A stretch of DNA of 64,000 nucleotides from Neoarius graeffei. Its lineage: Eukaryota > Chordata > Actinopteri > Siluriformes > Ariidae. Numbering within the stretch: position 1 is the stretch's first letter; every line of letters starts with the position of its first letter. The notes under the pieces were generated by a model that saw only the letters and a program-made list of their open reading frames with translations, ran no database searches and was not told the origin of the DNA. The stretch is taken from NCBI RefSeq assembly GCF_027579695.1, contig NC_083579.1:69514871-69578870 (forward strand), given 5' to 3'. Positions 1-10,473 of this stretch are shown piece after piece. Position numbers and translations under genes: made by a program.

Positions 1-2
1 TC

Positions 3-148
3 GAGGAAAAAATTAAAATTAAAGAGCAGGGTAGGCCAATGCCTCAAATTGACTTGGTGAAAAAGGTAGGGAATAATACTCGTTCCTTTCAGCTCTCCTG
101 GTACGAGAACGTGAATTGGCTAACAGCAAGTGACCCACATCAACAACA
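3..148 (+). CDS. Possible zinc-finger exon fragment (transposase-like N-terminus), partial
   Basis: An open frame runs in from the left edge and stops at a TAA at 150-152. Its tail reads RSFQLSWYENVNWLTAS, which resembles the start of the TTF-type zinc finger found at the N-terminus of hAT-related proteins in fish. The stop overlaps a possible splice donor (GTAAAT at 149), so this may be the end of an exon. The upstream part lies outside the window and no zinc ligands are visible, so the family call is weak. It could equally be an old transposase fossil. Confidence 0.3.
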
Positions 149-475
149 GTAAATAGGCTACTTTAGTAATATGTCATGGATGGACCAAAAATATAGAATC
201 TATTTAAAATGTTTATGCTGAGTATATTATATTGGAATATATATTTCTCTGGATATGAATTAAACACAGCTACAATTTGGAAAACGTTTTTAAACAAAAA
301 ACACAACCGAGAACATTTCACACTACAGACCTGGATTAAAAGTGAAGGGTTATCAAAATTGTCAATAAAACATTTCTCAGTCAAAATAAGTAAAATATAG
401 GGAAAGTGTCACTGAATGAAATGTGTGGCACCCAGCTCTACTGCTGAGGTTCCTGACAAAGAGCTGCTTTCAATA
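149..475. other. Unassigned AT-rich sequence
   Basis: I see no gene, repeat family or RNA between the zinc-finger-like fragment and the Tc1 element. Short open frames on both strands have no recognisable protein features. Confidence 0.4.
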
Positions 476-2037
476 CACTGAGTGCAGAATTATTAGGCAA
501 GTTGTATTTTTGAGGATTAGTTTTATTATTGAACAACAACTATGTTCTCAATCAACCAAAAAGTCTCATAAATATCAAAGCTGAATACGTATGGAAGTTA
601 GAGTGGGGCGTTTTTAGTTTTGGCCATTTTAGGAGAATTTGTATGTGTTCAGGTAACTTTCACTGTGCAGAATTATTAGGCAACTTAATAAAAACCAAAT
701 ATGTAGCCATTTCACTTATTTATTTTCACCAGGTACACTGATATGACAACTCTAGATTTGCAAATAAACATATCTGACATTCAAACACAAAACAAAAACA
801 AATCAGTGACCAATATAGCCACCCTTCTTCATGAGGACGCTCAAAAGCCTTCCATCCATAGATTCAGTCAATTTCTTTATCTGTTCACGACCAACATTGT
901 GTGCAGCAGCAACCACGGCCTCCCAGACGCTGTTCAGAGAGGTGTACCATTTTCCCTCTTTGTAGACCTCACGTTTTATAATGGACCACAGGTTCTCTAT
1001 GGGGTTTAGGTCAGGTGAACAAGGGGGCCATGCCATTATTTTTTCACCTTTCAGGCCTTTACTGGCTAGCCACACAGTGGAGTATTTTGACGCATGAGAT
1101 GGAGCATTATCCTGCATGAAAATCATGTTCTTCTTGAAAGATGCTGACTTTTTCCTATACCACTGTTTGAAGAAGGTTTCTTCCAGGAACTGGCAGTAGG
1201 TCTGGGAGTTGAGTTTGAGTCCATCCTCAACTCGAAAAGGTCCAACAAGCTCATCTTTGATGATACCAGCCCATAGCAGTACTCCACCTCCACCTTGCTG
1301 GCATCTGAGTCAGAGTGGAGCTCTCTGCCCATTACTGATCCAGCCACAGGCCCATCCATCTGGCCCATCAAGAGTCACTCTCATCTCATCAGACCACAGC
1401 ACCTTAGAAAAATCAGTCTTAAGATATTTCTTGGCCCAGTCTTGACGTTTTATCTTGTGTGCCTTACTCAGTGGTGGTTGTTTTTCAGCCTTCCTTACCT
1501 TGGCCATGTCCCTCAGTATTGCACACCTTGTACTCTTTGACACTCAAGGAATGTTGCAACTCTGGAATATGGCAGAACTGGATGCTAATGGCTGCTTGTT
1601 AGCTTCACGCTTGATTTTCCGCAGATCATGTGCAGTTATTTTGCGCCTTTTTTTTTCCACACGCTTCTTTCGACCCTGTTGACTATTTGCAATGAAACGC
1701 TTGATTGTTCGGTGATCACGTTTCAACATCTTCGCAATTTCAAGAGTGCTGCATCCGTCTGCAAGACATCTCACAATTTTAGACTTTTCAAAGTCTGTCA
1801 GATCTCTCTTCTGACCCATTTTGCCAGAGGAAAAGAGGTTGCCTAATAATTATGCACACCTGATATAGGGTGTTGATGTCATTAGACCACACCCCCTCTC
1901 ATTACACAGATGCACAGCACCTGATATACTTAATTGGTAGTAGGCTTTCAAGCCTAAACAGCTTGGAGTGGGACAACATGCATTAAAAGGATGTTGTGGT
2001 CAAAATACTCACTTGCCTAATAATTCTGCACTCAGTG
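476..2037 (-). mobile_element. Tc1/mariner transposon with doubled inverted repeats
   Basis: The element is bounded by TA dinucleotides (474-475 and 2038-2039) and by inverted ends CACTGAGTGCAGAATTATTA and its complement. A second, inner copy of the same motif lies on each side (about 661-686 and 1838-1862), giving the IR/DR arrangement of many vertebrate Tc1 elements. The transposase is on the minus strand and is broken into several frames, so this copy is dead. Confidence 0.9.
806..1819 (-). pseudogene. Tc1/mariner transposase remnant
   Basis: The protein would cut and paste the surrounding element as a DDE transposase. The N-terminal helix-turn-helix region starts with MGQKRDLTDFEKSKIVRCL at 1819, followed by a basic stretch. 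A catalytic-core piece contains KVLWSDEMRVTLDG near 1370-1440, and the C-terminal piece contains MIFMQDNAPSHASKYS and PPCSPDLNPIENLWSIIK near 900-1126. These are the three carboxylate-bearing segments of the Tc1 fold. They lie in different reading frames, with at least two frameshifts near 1544 and 1310, so no full protein can be made. Confidence 0.85.
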
Positions 2038-2071
2038 TAATGATCAATTTTTAAACAACATGCCACAATTT

Positions 2072-2447
2072 CTCTCATTCTCTCTCATTATCTCTAGCCG
2101 CTTTATCCTTCTACAGGGTCGCAGGCAAGCTGGAGCCTATCCCAGCTGACTACGGGCGAAAGGCGGGGTACACCCTGGACAAGTCGCCAGGTCATCACAG
2201 GGCTGACACAGACACAGACAACCATTCACACTCACATTCACACCTACGGTCAATTTAGAGTCACCAGTTAACCTAACATGCATGTCTTTGGACTGTGGGG
2301 GAAACCGGAGCACCCGGAGGAAACCCACGCGGACACGGGGAGAACATGCAAACTCCACACAGAAAGGCCCTCGCCGGACCCGGGGTTCGAACCCAGGACC
2401 TTCTTGCTGTGAGGCGACAGCGCTAACCACTACACCACCGTGCCGCC
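2072..2447 (-). mobile_element. tRNA-derived SINE (type A), full length
   Basis: Read on the minus strand the head starts GGCGGCACGGTGGTGTAGTG and carries a pol III A-box-like motif (TGGTGTAGTGG) and a B-box-like motif (GGTTCGAAC). The tail is the fish-typical stretch ending in a short ATGAG-type repeat. An 11-bp target-site duplication TGCCACAATTT flanks it at 2061-2071 and 2448-2458. Open frames across it are SINE read-through, not genes. Confidence 0.88.
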
Positions 2448-3099
2448 TGCCACAATTTTAAAATATAAAATGTTAAAATATACCCCCCCCCCCAACACCA
2501 CCATCATGTATATTGGACAGTAGGCTAATGGGCCAAAAGAACCTGTTATTTCACAGTTTGTGACCCTGCCAACAATCAGCCAGATCAGAGGCAAGAGTAT
2601 GGGCAAAATTGATGTGTTTTTTTCTTTTAAAATCTGGAAATATCGTAACCGACCAGCCTCCCCTGTTTGAAAGACTACCAGCCACCACTGTAGGCAGCCC
2701 AGGTTCAGGGTTCCCGCGGGGTCTAAAAAAGTCTGAAATTCAGAAAGTTAAATTTTAGGCCTTAAAATGTCTAAAAAACACACATATTTTCATCCCAGGT
2801 CTAAAATTTTATTTATCCAAGTCTAAAATTCTTACATCCACTCAGTCCGTTCCTAGAAGTGCCTGCAAAACATTAATAAAAAATGTGCCGGTTGCGTTGT
2901 TGTCTGCCTGCTAAAAAACTTCAATCACTGATGATCGTGGCAAGTATGCAACGGTCCAGTTTGTCCACTACGCCTACCGTAGTTCTACCTTCTAAGTTCC
3001 CGCCGAGTTTATGCAGTCTGTGGCAGTCAGAGGAGGTTAGCGGTTGTGTTGGCAGTGCGATGAAGTGTGGATACTAGCGCGTTGAATAATAGTGAGTAA

Positions 3100-3711
3100 A
3101 GAGGTTCACATACTTTTGCCACTCACAGATATGTAATAGGGCGGCACGGTGGTGTAGTGATTAGCGCTGTCGCCTCACAGCAAGAAGGTCCTGGGTTTGA
3201 GCCTTGGGGCCGGCGAGGGCCTTTCTGTGTGGAGTTTGCATGTTCTCCCCGTGTCCGCGTGGGTTTCCTCCGGGTGCTCCGGTTTCCCCCACAGTCCAAA
3301 GACATGCAGGTTAGGTTAACTGGTGACTCTAAATTGACCGTAGGTGTGAATGTGAGTGTGAATGGTTGTCTGTGTCTATGTGTCAGCCCTGTGATGACCT
3401 GGCGACTTGTCCAGGGTGTACCCCGCCTTTCGCCCGTAGTCAGCTGGGATAGGCTCCAGCTTGCCTGTGACCCTGTAGAACAGGATAAAGCGGCTACAGA
3501 TAATGAGATGAGATGAGATGAGATGAGATATGTAATACTGGATCATTTTCCTCAATAAATAAATGACCAAGTATAATATTTTTGTCTCATTTGTTTAACT
3601 GGGTTCTCTTTATCTACTTTTCGGACTTATGTGAAAATCTGATGTTTTAGGTCATATTTATGCAGAAATATAGAAAATTCTAAAGGGTTCACAAACTTTC
3701 AAGCACCGCCG
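3100..3711 (+). mobile_element. Tc1 transposon 3' fragment
   Basis: This is the 3' end of the same Tc1 family found complete at 31197-32806 and 61231-62672. It includes the text after the transposase stop and the terminal CTTTCAAGCACC motif ending beside TA at 3712-3713. The left end and transposase are missing. It is split by a SINE at 3139-3525. Confidence 0.8.
3139..3525 (+). mobile_element. tRNA-derived SINE (type A), full length
   Basis: Plus-strand copy with the head GGGCGGCACGGTGGTGTAGT and a tail of four ATGAG units. The 12-bp duplication AGATATGTAATA lies at 3127-3138 and 3526-3537, inside the Tc1 fragment. It is therefore younger than that Tc1. Confidence 0.9.
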
Positions 3712-4992
3712 TAAGTATGAAAAACGAGAATGTTCTGCGAGCAATAGGCTGAAGCACACTATCGCTAAAAGGAGCTGTGTTGGGCTGGAACGGTGGGTTA
3801 AATAGCCGCTCACATTAGCGCGGAGAGCTTTCACACTGTAGACCAAGGGTGCCCAATTTGGGGCCCGCGGGCCAAGTTTGGCCCATGTTCCGTTTTTTTT
3901 TTTTGGCCCGCCTCATTTTTCCCATCTGTGCCCGCCCGTCAGTGCCAGGTCTGTGCCCGCCCGTCAGTGCTAGGTCTGTGCCAGCCGCTGGGAATTTCTG
4001 TCCCAACGGCTCCGAAGAGTTGCCTGCAGTTCACTTTCTGACCACAGTTTTATAAGGGGGGACAAGGGGGCGCTGTTGAGTTGCTGGCTCTTCTGCCTGT
4101 CAGCAGGCTCATGACCCGAGTGAGGAGCAGAGGTTACAATGAGCGCTGTGTTAGGCAGTGGCACACGGATAAAAGAAAATTCAAAAATAGTTGGCAAGAT
4201 TATTTTTTTTCACGGAAATCGATTCCTCGACAGTGTGCCTTATCTGTAGACAGAGAGTGGCAGTTTTGAAAGAACATCCGTAGACATTATGAAACAAAAC
4301 ATTTACCCAGTGGCGGCTGGTGAAAAAAATTCTTGGTGGGGCTGGTGTGTGCCAGTAGAGTTCCCTGCCTAGTCCAGTATAAGCATTCAAATGAACAGTC
4401 AGAAAATGACAACAATTCCACAATAATAATTTAATTTCATTCTCAAAATCAGCAGTTTCACAAATAAAGTAAATTAACAATTTACAGCTATATTAGGTTC
4501 CATTTATGCTTTGGAAAGGAACGGTATCGAATACAATACTCAAGTTCTTGAGAGAAGTTTACAGCAAGGGTATGATTTCAGCTAGAGCCCTGCACTCCCG
4601 CGGGAGTCCCGCGGGACCCGCCGCAAAGCAGTGCGGAGTGGGACAAATTTTGAAAGCTCATTGCGGGCGCGACCGGAAGTGCACATATGTGGCGCGGGTG
4701 AGAGCGGTGATAAGCTGCAGTCCCGCTAACTAAAAATGTGCTTAAAATAAAATGTACAAATTATTAATTTATATCTATCATATATAATTTGCATTGGATA
4801 TTTTATTTGGCATTAATTAAAACATTTTAAGATGCTTGAATTTGTAGAGAGAGTTTGATTGCCAGAGGAATAGCATCTTAAATTTGCCATTGATCACCCT
4901 AAGGGGAAATCCTTTGATCACTCTAATGACTTGCAGTTGACACCCAACTAGCAAGAAAACCATGAGTGAAATGATTTACGGCTTGCGTTAAT

Positions 4993-5194
4993 CTACAACT
5001 TTAGTCAGAGAGACATGTTACACAGTGACGGTAGGCTTGACTCAATGCTATCCAAGAAATCCTTCCTGTAATATGCAAATTTGGCTGTCCAATCAGAGGC
5101 GGCCAAATTTGCATATTACAGGAAGGATTTCTGGGATAGCATTGACTCAAGCCTACCGTCACTGTGTAACATGTCTCTCTGACTAAAGTTGTAG
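4993..5194. repeat. 93-bp near-perfect inverted repeat with 16-bp loop
   Basis: The arm at 4993-5085 begins CTACAACTTTAGTCAGAG and is repeated inverted at 5102-5194 with about two mismatches. The loop is short and AT/GC mixed. It lies in element D, and the related copy at 39 kb does not show it. It could be a foldback insertion or a palindrome formed within the element. Confidence 0.9.
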
Positions 5195-5524
5195 ACTAGT
5201 AAATGAATTCACTTCTCTTCCTCGCTCTACTTTACAATAAAGAAAAAAAAAAAACCACACACACCATTGGTACAAAGTAAGCCCATTTACTTTTCTGTGC
5301 TGATCAGAGAATTACAATGGTTTCTCATATGATAAAAATGTGTGATTCATGATTAAATATTATAATCCTTTAACAGCACTTATTATTAGAGATACTACAT
5401 GCTGAATTCCAAAACAAGGTAAATAATAACGTGAGCTGTAGATATTTATGCTGAAATCCACTCAAAGTAGGGGACGTTGTGTCAAGACAAGAACTTTCCT
5501 GAGAAATAACGCGAACGTCTGCAT

Positions 5525-5725
5525 CATGCGGGATTTGCGGGCGGGGGCGGGAGTGGGACAAAATATGGCAGGCGCGGGCGGGAGCGGGACTGAACATCGT
5601 AATTTTTTTGTGGGCGCGGGCGGGAGCGGGACTGAAAATCATAATTCTTTGCGGGCGCGAGCGGGAGTGGGACTGCACAATGCGGGCGCGGGCGGGAGCG
5701 GGACTGAAAAATCCGACCCGCGCAG
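5525..5725. repeat. GC-rich subterminal tandem repeats of element D
   Basis: At least five imperfect copies of a unit containing GGGCGGGAGCGGGACTG are spaced by AT-rich words such as AAAATCATAATT. Similar words occur near the other end (4600-4720) and in the related copy at 38630-38760. In hAT elements such arrays often serve as transposase contact sites; that role is inferred here. Confidence 0.7.
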
Positions 5726-5758
5726 ACCTCTAATTTCAGCTGAATCTATATATCAACA

Positions 5759-5879
5759 GTGTGAACAGTGTGTGTGTGTGAGTGTGAGAGTGTGTGAGAG
5801 AGAGAGACAGAGTGTGGGTGTGAGAGAGAATGAGTGAGTGAGAGAGAGGGAGGAAGGTTGCTAAGATGAGTGTGGGACT

Positions 5880-5914
<35 letters not shown>

Positions 5915-6164
5915 GGTGTGTGTATGTGTGCGCGCGCGCGCGTGTGTCTGATTCTAAGGCGAGTGTAAGATTTCTGTGTGAGACAGTGACTATGAAATGA
6001 GGTGTGTGTGTGTGTGTTCTGAGCTCGGTGTATTTCTGTGAAACGAGAGAGAGAGAGGGGGAGTGAAACACAGTGTTGACACTCTTGTTGTGAATACAAA
6101 CTATGACAAGAAAGATGTGTGATTATTGTCCAATATGAACCAAAAGTCTAGTTTTGAACATCAA

Positions 6165-6205
<41 letters not shown>
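5759..6205. repeat. GT/GA microsatellite cluster
   Basis: Mixed GT and GA runs occupy about 5765-6060, including a GA run at 5883-5912 and a GCGC run near 5930. A pure GA run follows at about 6168-6205. The serine- or leucine-rich open frames here are artefacts of the repeats. Confidence 0.9.
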
Positions 6206-6209
<4 letters not shown>

Positions 6210-8577
6210 TTTTCTGTAGCGGGGCGAAATTTCCAGCGCCCCAAAACCATTAAATTCGGTGATGCTGATTGGCCAAATATTTATGATTTTTCCCGAGCAA
6301 CCATACACGATTGGCTATTTCGCTGCACTTCTGGGGCACTTTGCCGAGCGCCCAAGAAGAGAAATGATACGAGTCTATCGGTGGAAATTCACCACTGAAT
6401 GAGAGTCAGTTGGTGGAAATGTTGTTTAAATAATTCAGATCGCATGTAGGCACACACTATTAAGTAAAACTGACATTGATAATAAAATTTGTAAAAATAT
6501 ATAATCGATATATTTTATATTTTTTTCCCCTCCACATCTGAGAGGGCGGCGCCCGAGCGCCCCCTATGGGCCAGCCGCCACTGCATTTACCTCAGTTTGC
6601 GAAATACAGTGGTGAAATAAGAAAGCAGAAGGCTAGCGAACTGTTAGCCAGGCTCAGTGCCCAACAACGCATGTTATTGCAGCCGTCATCTGCTCAAGAA
6701 AATGCAACTAAGGCCAGCTATAAGATCAGCGCAATGATAGCGAAATCTGGGAGATCTTTGTCATGTGGAGAGTTTGTTAAAAGTTGCCTGACTGTGGCTG
6801 CAGAGACTGTGTCCCCGAGCCAGACACGGGCCTTTTCGCAAATTAGTGTATCATGGAACACAGTTACCCGCCGCATCGAGGACATGGCTGAGGATCTCAG
6901 AGAACAAATCATTGGTAAAGCATCCAGATTTACGGCCTTTTCTATTGCTTGCGATGAGAGCACCGACATATGTGACTATGCACAATTGATGGCGTTTTTG
7001 TGCGGAGTCAGTGAGGATTTTGAAGTGACCCAGGAGCTGGCTGGCCTTGAGACACTTTCAGGTACAACATGAGGGAAATGTTGTGTTGTGTTCTATATTG
7101 CTCAGTTCACATTATCCAATTCCATACCTAATACTCAATCTAATTTCACATTCAGTCTAAAGTAAATTCTCTCTGGTTTCATAAGTTGGGCAGTCCAGCT
7201 GGTTTCAAATGACTTAAAAGGCACAGTGTTACAAGGGCATGTGTTATTGCTCAATTCACATTTTAGTTAATTTTTAAATAGAATTGTATATTTGGTTGTC
7301 CTGGACCTTATCCAACTGTTTTCAACTTGTTCAAGCTACCAAAGCACTTTTTGTAATATAGTCTGAAATGTTGCTTTCCTTTCAAATATGTTTCTACTGC
7401 TTAAAATAAGCCATGTGGATGTTCTGTCATCTTCTGAAATTAATAAAGGTAGGCCTACTATAAATATACAAAATATGTGTTTAATTGCTTTAAACATTTA
7501 CATTTGAGTTTAATGATCTTAGCCTATATAAAAATGACACGTTTCAATAAAATGTAAGGTAACATAATGTGGACGTTCGTTTTTTTGGCCCGCGGCCCAC
7601 CCACAGAATTAACTTTTGGCCCATTGTAGAGAAGAATTTGGGCACCCTTGCTGTAGACAATCTTGGCGTGCACATTACATGTCGTCAACGTTACCATGAC
7701 AACATGGAGCGCATGAGTCCAGTCAGCGTATTCAGCTTTCTAACAGTGCTCTTTTTAAAAAAATATATATTATTCTCTCCCCAATGGTGTGTCTTTCCTG
7801 GCTTTATTATTTAGTATTTATTAATTTTGCATTCATATTTTGCAATGATTTCACACCTCTGTCTCAAATGGCCCCTGTTTGCTCCGCTACTGCTTAAAAA
7901 CCTGCTGTCTCCCTTGTATACCTCTCGCAAGGTATGACTTGATTTCATTGGTAAATCGCTGCCGCCTTGCGTGAGTTTGCTGTTTAACTGGAAGCACATG
8001 TGCTACGGGGCTACTATGTATGTTTTAACTATTAGTTTTAAAAGATGTGTATGCATTTTTACTGTTAATATGGTTGAAATGGTTGCTACAGCAAGTGGAG
8101 GTCTGCGATGCTGTGGTTTGCAGCATGGGGTTCACATGAGCAATCAAGAAAGTCATCATCTGACAACAGTGCATTATATAATAACGCTGTTTTATTACCA
8201 GAACACCATTAACCAAAAGTTTAAATGAGTTCTGTTGCAGTTAGGGGAAAAAACCAAACCCCTACAGACAGCATTTACTGCACAAATGCCCTTTATCACT
8301 CTATTGTCTTGTACTTTTGTTGCTATGTGACATAATGTACTAATGTTGCCATATGACATAAATAAGCACACAATCAGTTTGTATCCCTGATAGTCAGTTT
8401 ACCAATACAAATGACTTTGTTTTGAGAATTGAACTTGATTGTCTTTTTTTGGGAAGGGCGGGGGTAGGGCAGGTTGTAATGCTTCGTGTTGGTCTAAAAA
8501 AATTTTCATAATGGTCTTAAAAAGTCTAAAAAAGGTCTAAAATTGAACTTACTGAATCCTGCAAGAACCCTGAGGTT

Positions 8578-9507
8578 GCAGTCAGGGGTTAGATAACTTG
8601 CTCAAGGGCACTTCAGCCCAAGGCCACCCCATGTTAACCTAACTGCATGTCTTTTGGCCCTTTTCCACTACCCTTTTTCAGCTCACTTCAGCTCGCTTCA
8701 GCTCACTTCAGCCCGACACGGCTCGCGTTTCGACTACCAAAAAACAGCACGACTCAGCTCGCTTCAGCCCTGCTTAGCCCCTAAAACTCGCACCGTTTTG
8801 GAGTGGGGCTGAAGCGAGCCAAAGCGAGCCGAGTGAGGCTGGGGGCGTGAGCAGACACTCCCCTGTGCACTGATTGGTGAGGAGGAGTGTCCTCACATGC
8901 CCACACACGCCCCGCGAGCACGCTGGGATCTGTAAACACTGTAAACCCGGAAGAAGAAGAATTACGAATTACGAGAATTTCTGAAGCCTTATGTGCCTCG
9001 CCTCATCTATACGCTCTTGCCAGTATCTGTTGGCGTTGTCGGTGACAACAAGCCACAGAACCAAGACCAGCAACACTAACGATTCCATGTCCATGTTTAT
9101 TGTTTACTATTCGGGTCGTGAGACTACCGCTTAAAAGCTCACTGATGTCACTGTTTGCGCTGCTTAACGACATCACGTGACGTCCACCCACTTTCGCTAA
9201 CTCCACCCAATGTGTCCACCCACTTCCAGCCAGCACGGTTCAGCGCGGTTGTAGTCGAAATGCAACTCCAATAGCCCCACTCAGCTCGACTCAGCACGGC
9301 ACGGCTCAGCCCAACTCAGCCGCGTTTGTAGTGGAAAAGCGGCATTTGAACTGTGGGGGAAACCAGAGCACCCGGAGGAAACCCACGTAGATACGAGGAG
9401 AACATGTAAACTCCACACAGAAAGGCCCCTGCCAGCGGCTGGGCTCAAACCCAGAATCTTCTTGCTGTGAGGCGACAGTGCTAACCACCACACCACCGTG
9501 CCACCAC
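8578..9507 (-). mobile_element. tRNA-derived SINE (type B), broken by elements A and a Harbinger MITE
   Basis: The head is at 9507 (GGTGGCACGGTGGTGTGGTG on the minus strand) and the body runs to 9348, then resumes at 8578-8654. Its last part lies at about 2687-2705 on the far side of element A. The text matches the unbroken type-B copy at 11690-11976, for example the TTGCTCAAGGGCACTTCAGC block. It is the outermost layer of the nest. Confidence 0.75.
8655..9344 (-). mobile_element. Harbinger-type non-autonomous element carrying a short ORF
   Basis: Ends TGGCCCTTTTCCACTAC and its partner (complement TGCCGCTTTTCCACTAC) are inverted and flanked by TTT on both sides. A second copy at 47198-47881 has TAA on both sides. 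A 3-bp duplication of T/A bases and the TIR type suggest PIF/Harbinger. On the minus strand an open frame near 8965-9090 starts MESLVLLVLVLWLVV and ends soon after QERIDEARHIRLQKFS, resembling the start of a harbinger-derived gene. Repeated CAGCTC/CACTTCAGCTCG words fill the ends. Confidence 0.8.
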
Positions 9508-9529
9508 CTATAAAGTTAGGGTTACAGTG

Positions 9530-9703
9530 GCAGGCTAGTCCTCTGCTAACTGCAAGAATTTGACTCCCTACTCACATCTGTATTTCAGCGTGCCTTGTCA
9601 GACAGTAGTAGATACCATTTTTATGATGGTCTTTGGTATGACCCGACTGCAAGTAGAACTCGCGATCTCCCCGTTGAGAGGCAAACACGCTAACCACTAG
9701 GCC
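9530..9703 (-). mobile_element. Second tRNA-derived SINE family, partial
   Basis: On the minus strand the text reads TTGGCCTAGTGGTTAGCGTG, then GGGGAGATCGCGAGTTCTAC. The first resembles a pol III A box and the second a degenerate B box. The rest differs from types A and B. No target duplication was found. Confidence 0.55.
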
Positions 9704-9719
9704 AACTCAGTGTGTGAGT

Positions 9720-10072
9720 GAGTGAGTGTGTGTTAAAATGAGCCTTACAGAACACAAAAGTTTACTTATGAATGTTCAGAGAAGGCACCATTAACATGTA
9801 CACCTTTAATGTTAACAAACTTCTTCATTACTAGAACAAACCTTTTGACATTTTGTTTTTTCCCCCCTTCTGTTTTTGTTTAGATTGAGGAACACAGTTT
9901 CAATGGCTGGAAAGTAGGATGTCTCAAGGCGTTCTCAGACTGCTATTTGGAAAAATAATTCATTTTAGTCCCAAAATTTGTTGTTTAACAAATCACAAAA
10001 TACTTGTCAGAAACTTTACAAAAATTCATTTTGAGAGCAACAAGCCTGTGAGAAACATGGTTGTGTTTGAAG
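9720..10072. other. Unassigned sequence downstream of transporter copy 1
   Basis: A short TGAG-rich start is followed by AT-rich text with no recognisable gene or repeat until the SINE at 10073. Confidence 0.4.
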
Positions 10073-10449
10073 GGCGGCACGGTGGTGTAGTGGTTAGCGC
10101 TGTCACCTCACAGCAAGAAGGTCCGGGTTAGCCCCGTGGCCGACAAGGGCCTTTCTGTGTGGAGTTTGCATGTTCTCCCCGTGTCCGCGTGGGTTTCCTC
10201 CGGGTGCTCCGGTTTCCCCCACAGTCCAAAGACATGCAGGTTAGGTTAACTGGTGACTCTAAATTGACCGTAGGTGTGAATGTGAGTGTGAATGATTGTC
10301 TGTGTCTATGTGTCAACCTTGTGATGACCTGGCGACTTGTCCAGGGTGTACCCCGCCTTTCGCCCGTAGTCAGCTGGGATAGGCTCCAGCTTGCCTGCGA
10401 CCCTGTAGAACAGGATAAAGCGGCTAGAGATAATGAGATGAGAATGAGA
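10073..10449 (+). mobile_element. tRNA-derived SINE (type A)
   Basis: Plus-strand copy with the usual head, body and GATGAG tail. It has a small deletion near the B box (GGTCCGGGTTAGCCCCG). No clear target duplication was seen. It lies about 190 bp beyond the stop of transporter copy 1. Confidence 0.85.
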
Positions 10450-10473
10450 TCTTTATAAGCCAAGACAGTGTCT

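Larger units (their letters stand above)
4583..5732. mobile_element. hAT-type transposon (element D), internally rearranged
   Basis: Ends TAGAGCCCTGC and (complement) TAGAGGTCTGC are inverted, with an exact 8-bp duplication ATTTCAGC at 4575-4582 and 5733-5740. GC-rich subterminal repeats lie near both ends. The middle contains a 202-bp hairpin. A related copy at 38628-39622 keeps part of a transposase start that this copy lacks. Confidence 0.88.
4308..6583. mobile_element. hAT-type transposon (element C), non-autonomous
   Basis: Inverted ends CAGTGGCGGCTGG and CCAGCCGCCACTG are flanked by an exact 8-bp duplication CATTTACC (4300-4307 and 6584-6591). It sits inside the transposase of element B and itself holds element D and long GT/GA microsatellites. 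No transposase is visible. Confidence 0.9.
4137..7072 (+). pseudogene. hAT transposase (GTF2IRD2/ZBED-like), split by an insertion
   Basis: The first part (about 4137-4307) encodes a basic stretch KRKFKNSWQDYFF and a BED-type zinc finger ending in HYETKH, broken by a frameshift near 4250. The second part resumes exactly after element C at 6584 and runs to 7072. It contains SYKISAMIAKSGRSLSCGEF, then VTRRIEDMAEDLREQI and FSIACDESTDICDYAQLMAF, which match the transposase-derived region of GTF2IRD2-like proteins and include the first catalytic Asp region (CDEST). The C-terminal half of the family is missing. This copy cannot make a transposase. Confidence 0.8.
3844..7650 (+). mobile_element. hAT transposon (element B) with BED-finger/GTF2IRD2-like transposase
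   Basis: The ends CAAGGGTGCCCAA and TTTGGGCACCCTTG are inverted. An exact 8-bp duplication CTGTAGAC lies at 3836-3843 and 7651-7658, the hAT signature. It carries a transposase split by element C. The text between the transposase end (about 7072) and 7560 shows no further gene. Confidence 0.88.
2706..8572. mobile_element. hAT-like non-autonomous transposon (element A) holding nested insertions
   Basis: The left end CAGGGTTCCCGCGGG and right end CCTGCAAGAACCCTG are inverted. Both are followed inward by the same repetitive GTCTAAAA text. AGGTT is repeated directly outside (2701-2705 and 8573-8577), shorter than the usual 8-bp hAT duplication. The interrupted host sequence is a type-B SINE whose two halves rejoin across the element. 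Inside lie a Tc1 fragment with a SINE (3100-3711) and element B (3844-7650). No transposase of its own is visible. Confidence 0.72.

Noticed and set aside
3157-3516. 119-codon frame with CVEFACSPRVRVGFLRVLRF, seen at several places
   Set aside because: It is read-through of the type-A SINE and recurs wherever that SINE occurs.
5736-6099. Ser/Leu/His-rich frames of over 110 codons
   Set aside because: They translate GT and GA microsatellites.
10073-10160. tRNA gene suggested by A- and B-box-like motifs
   Set aside because: The same motifs are at the head of every type-A SINE; no cloverleaf or discriminator is present.
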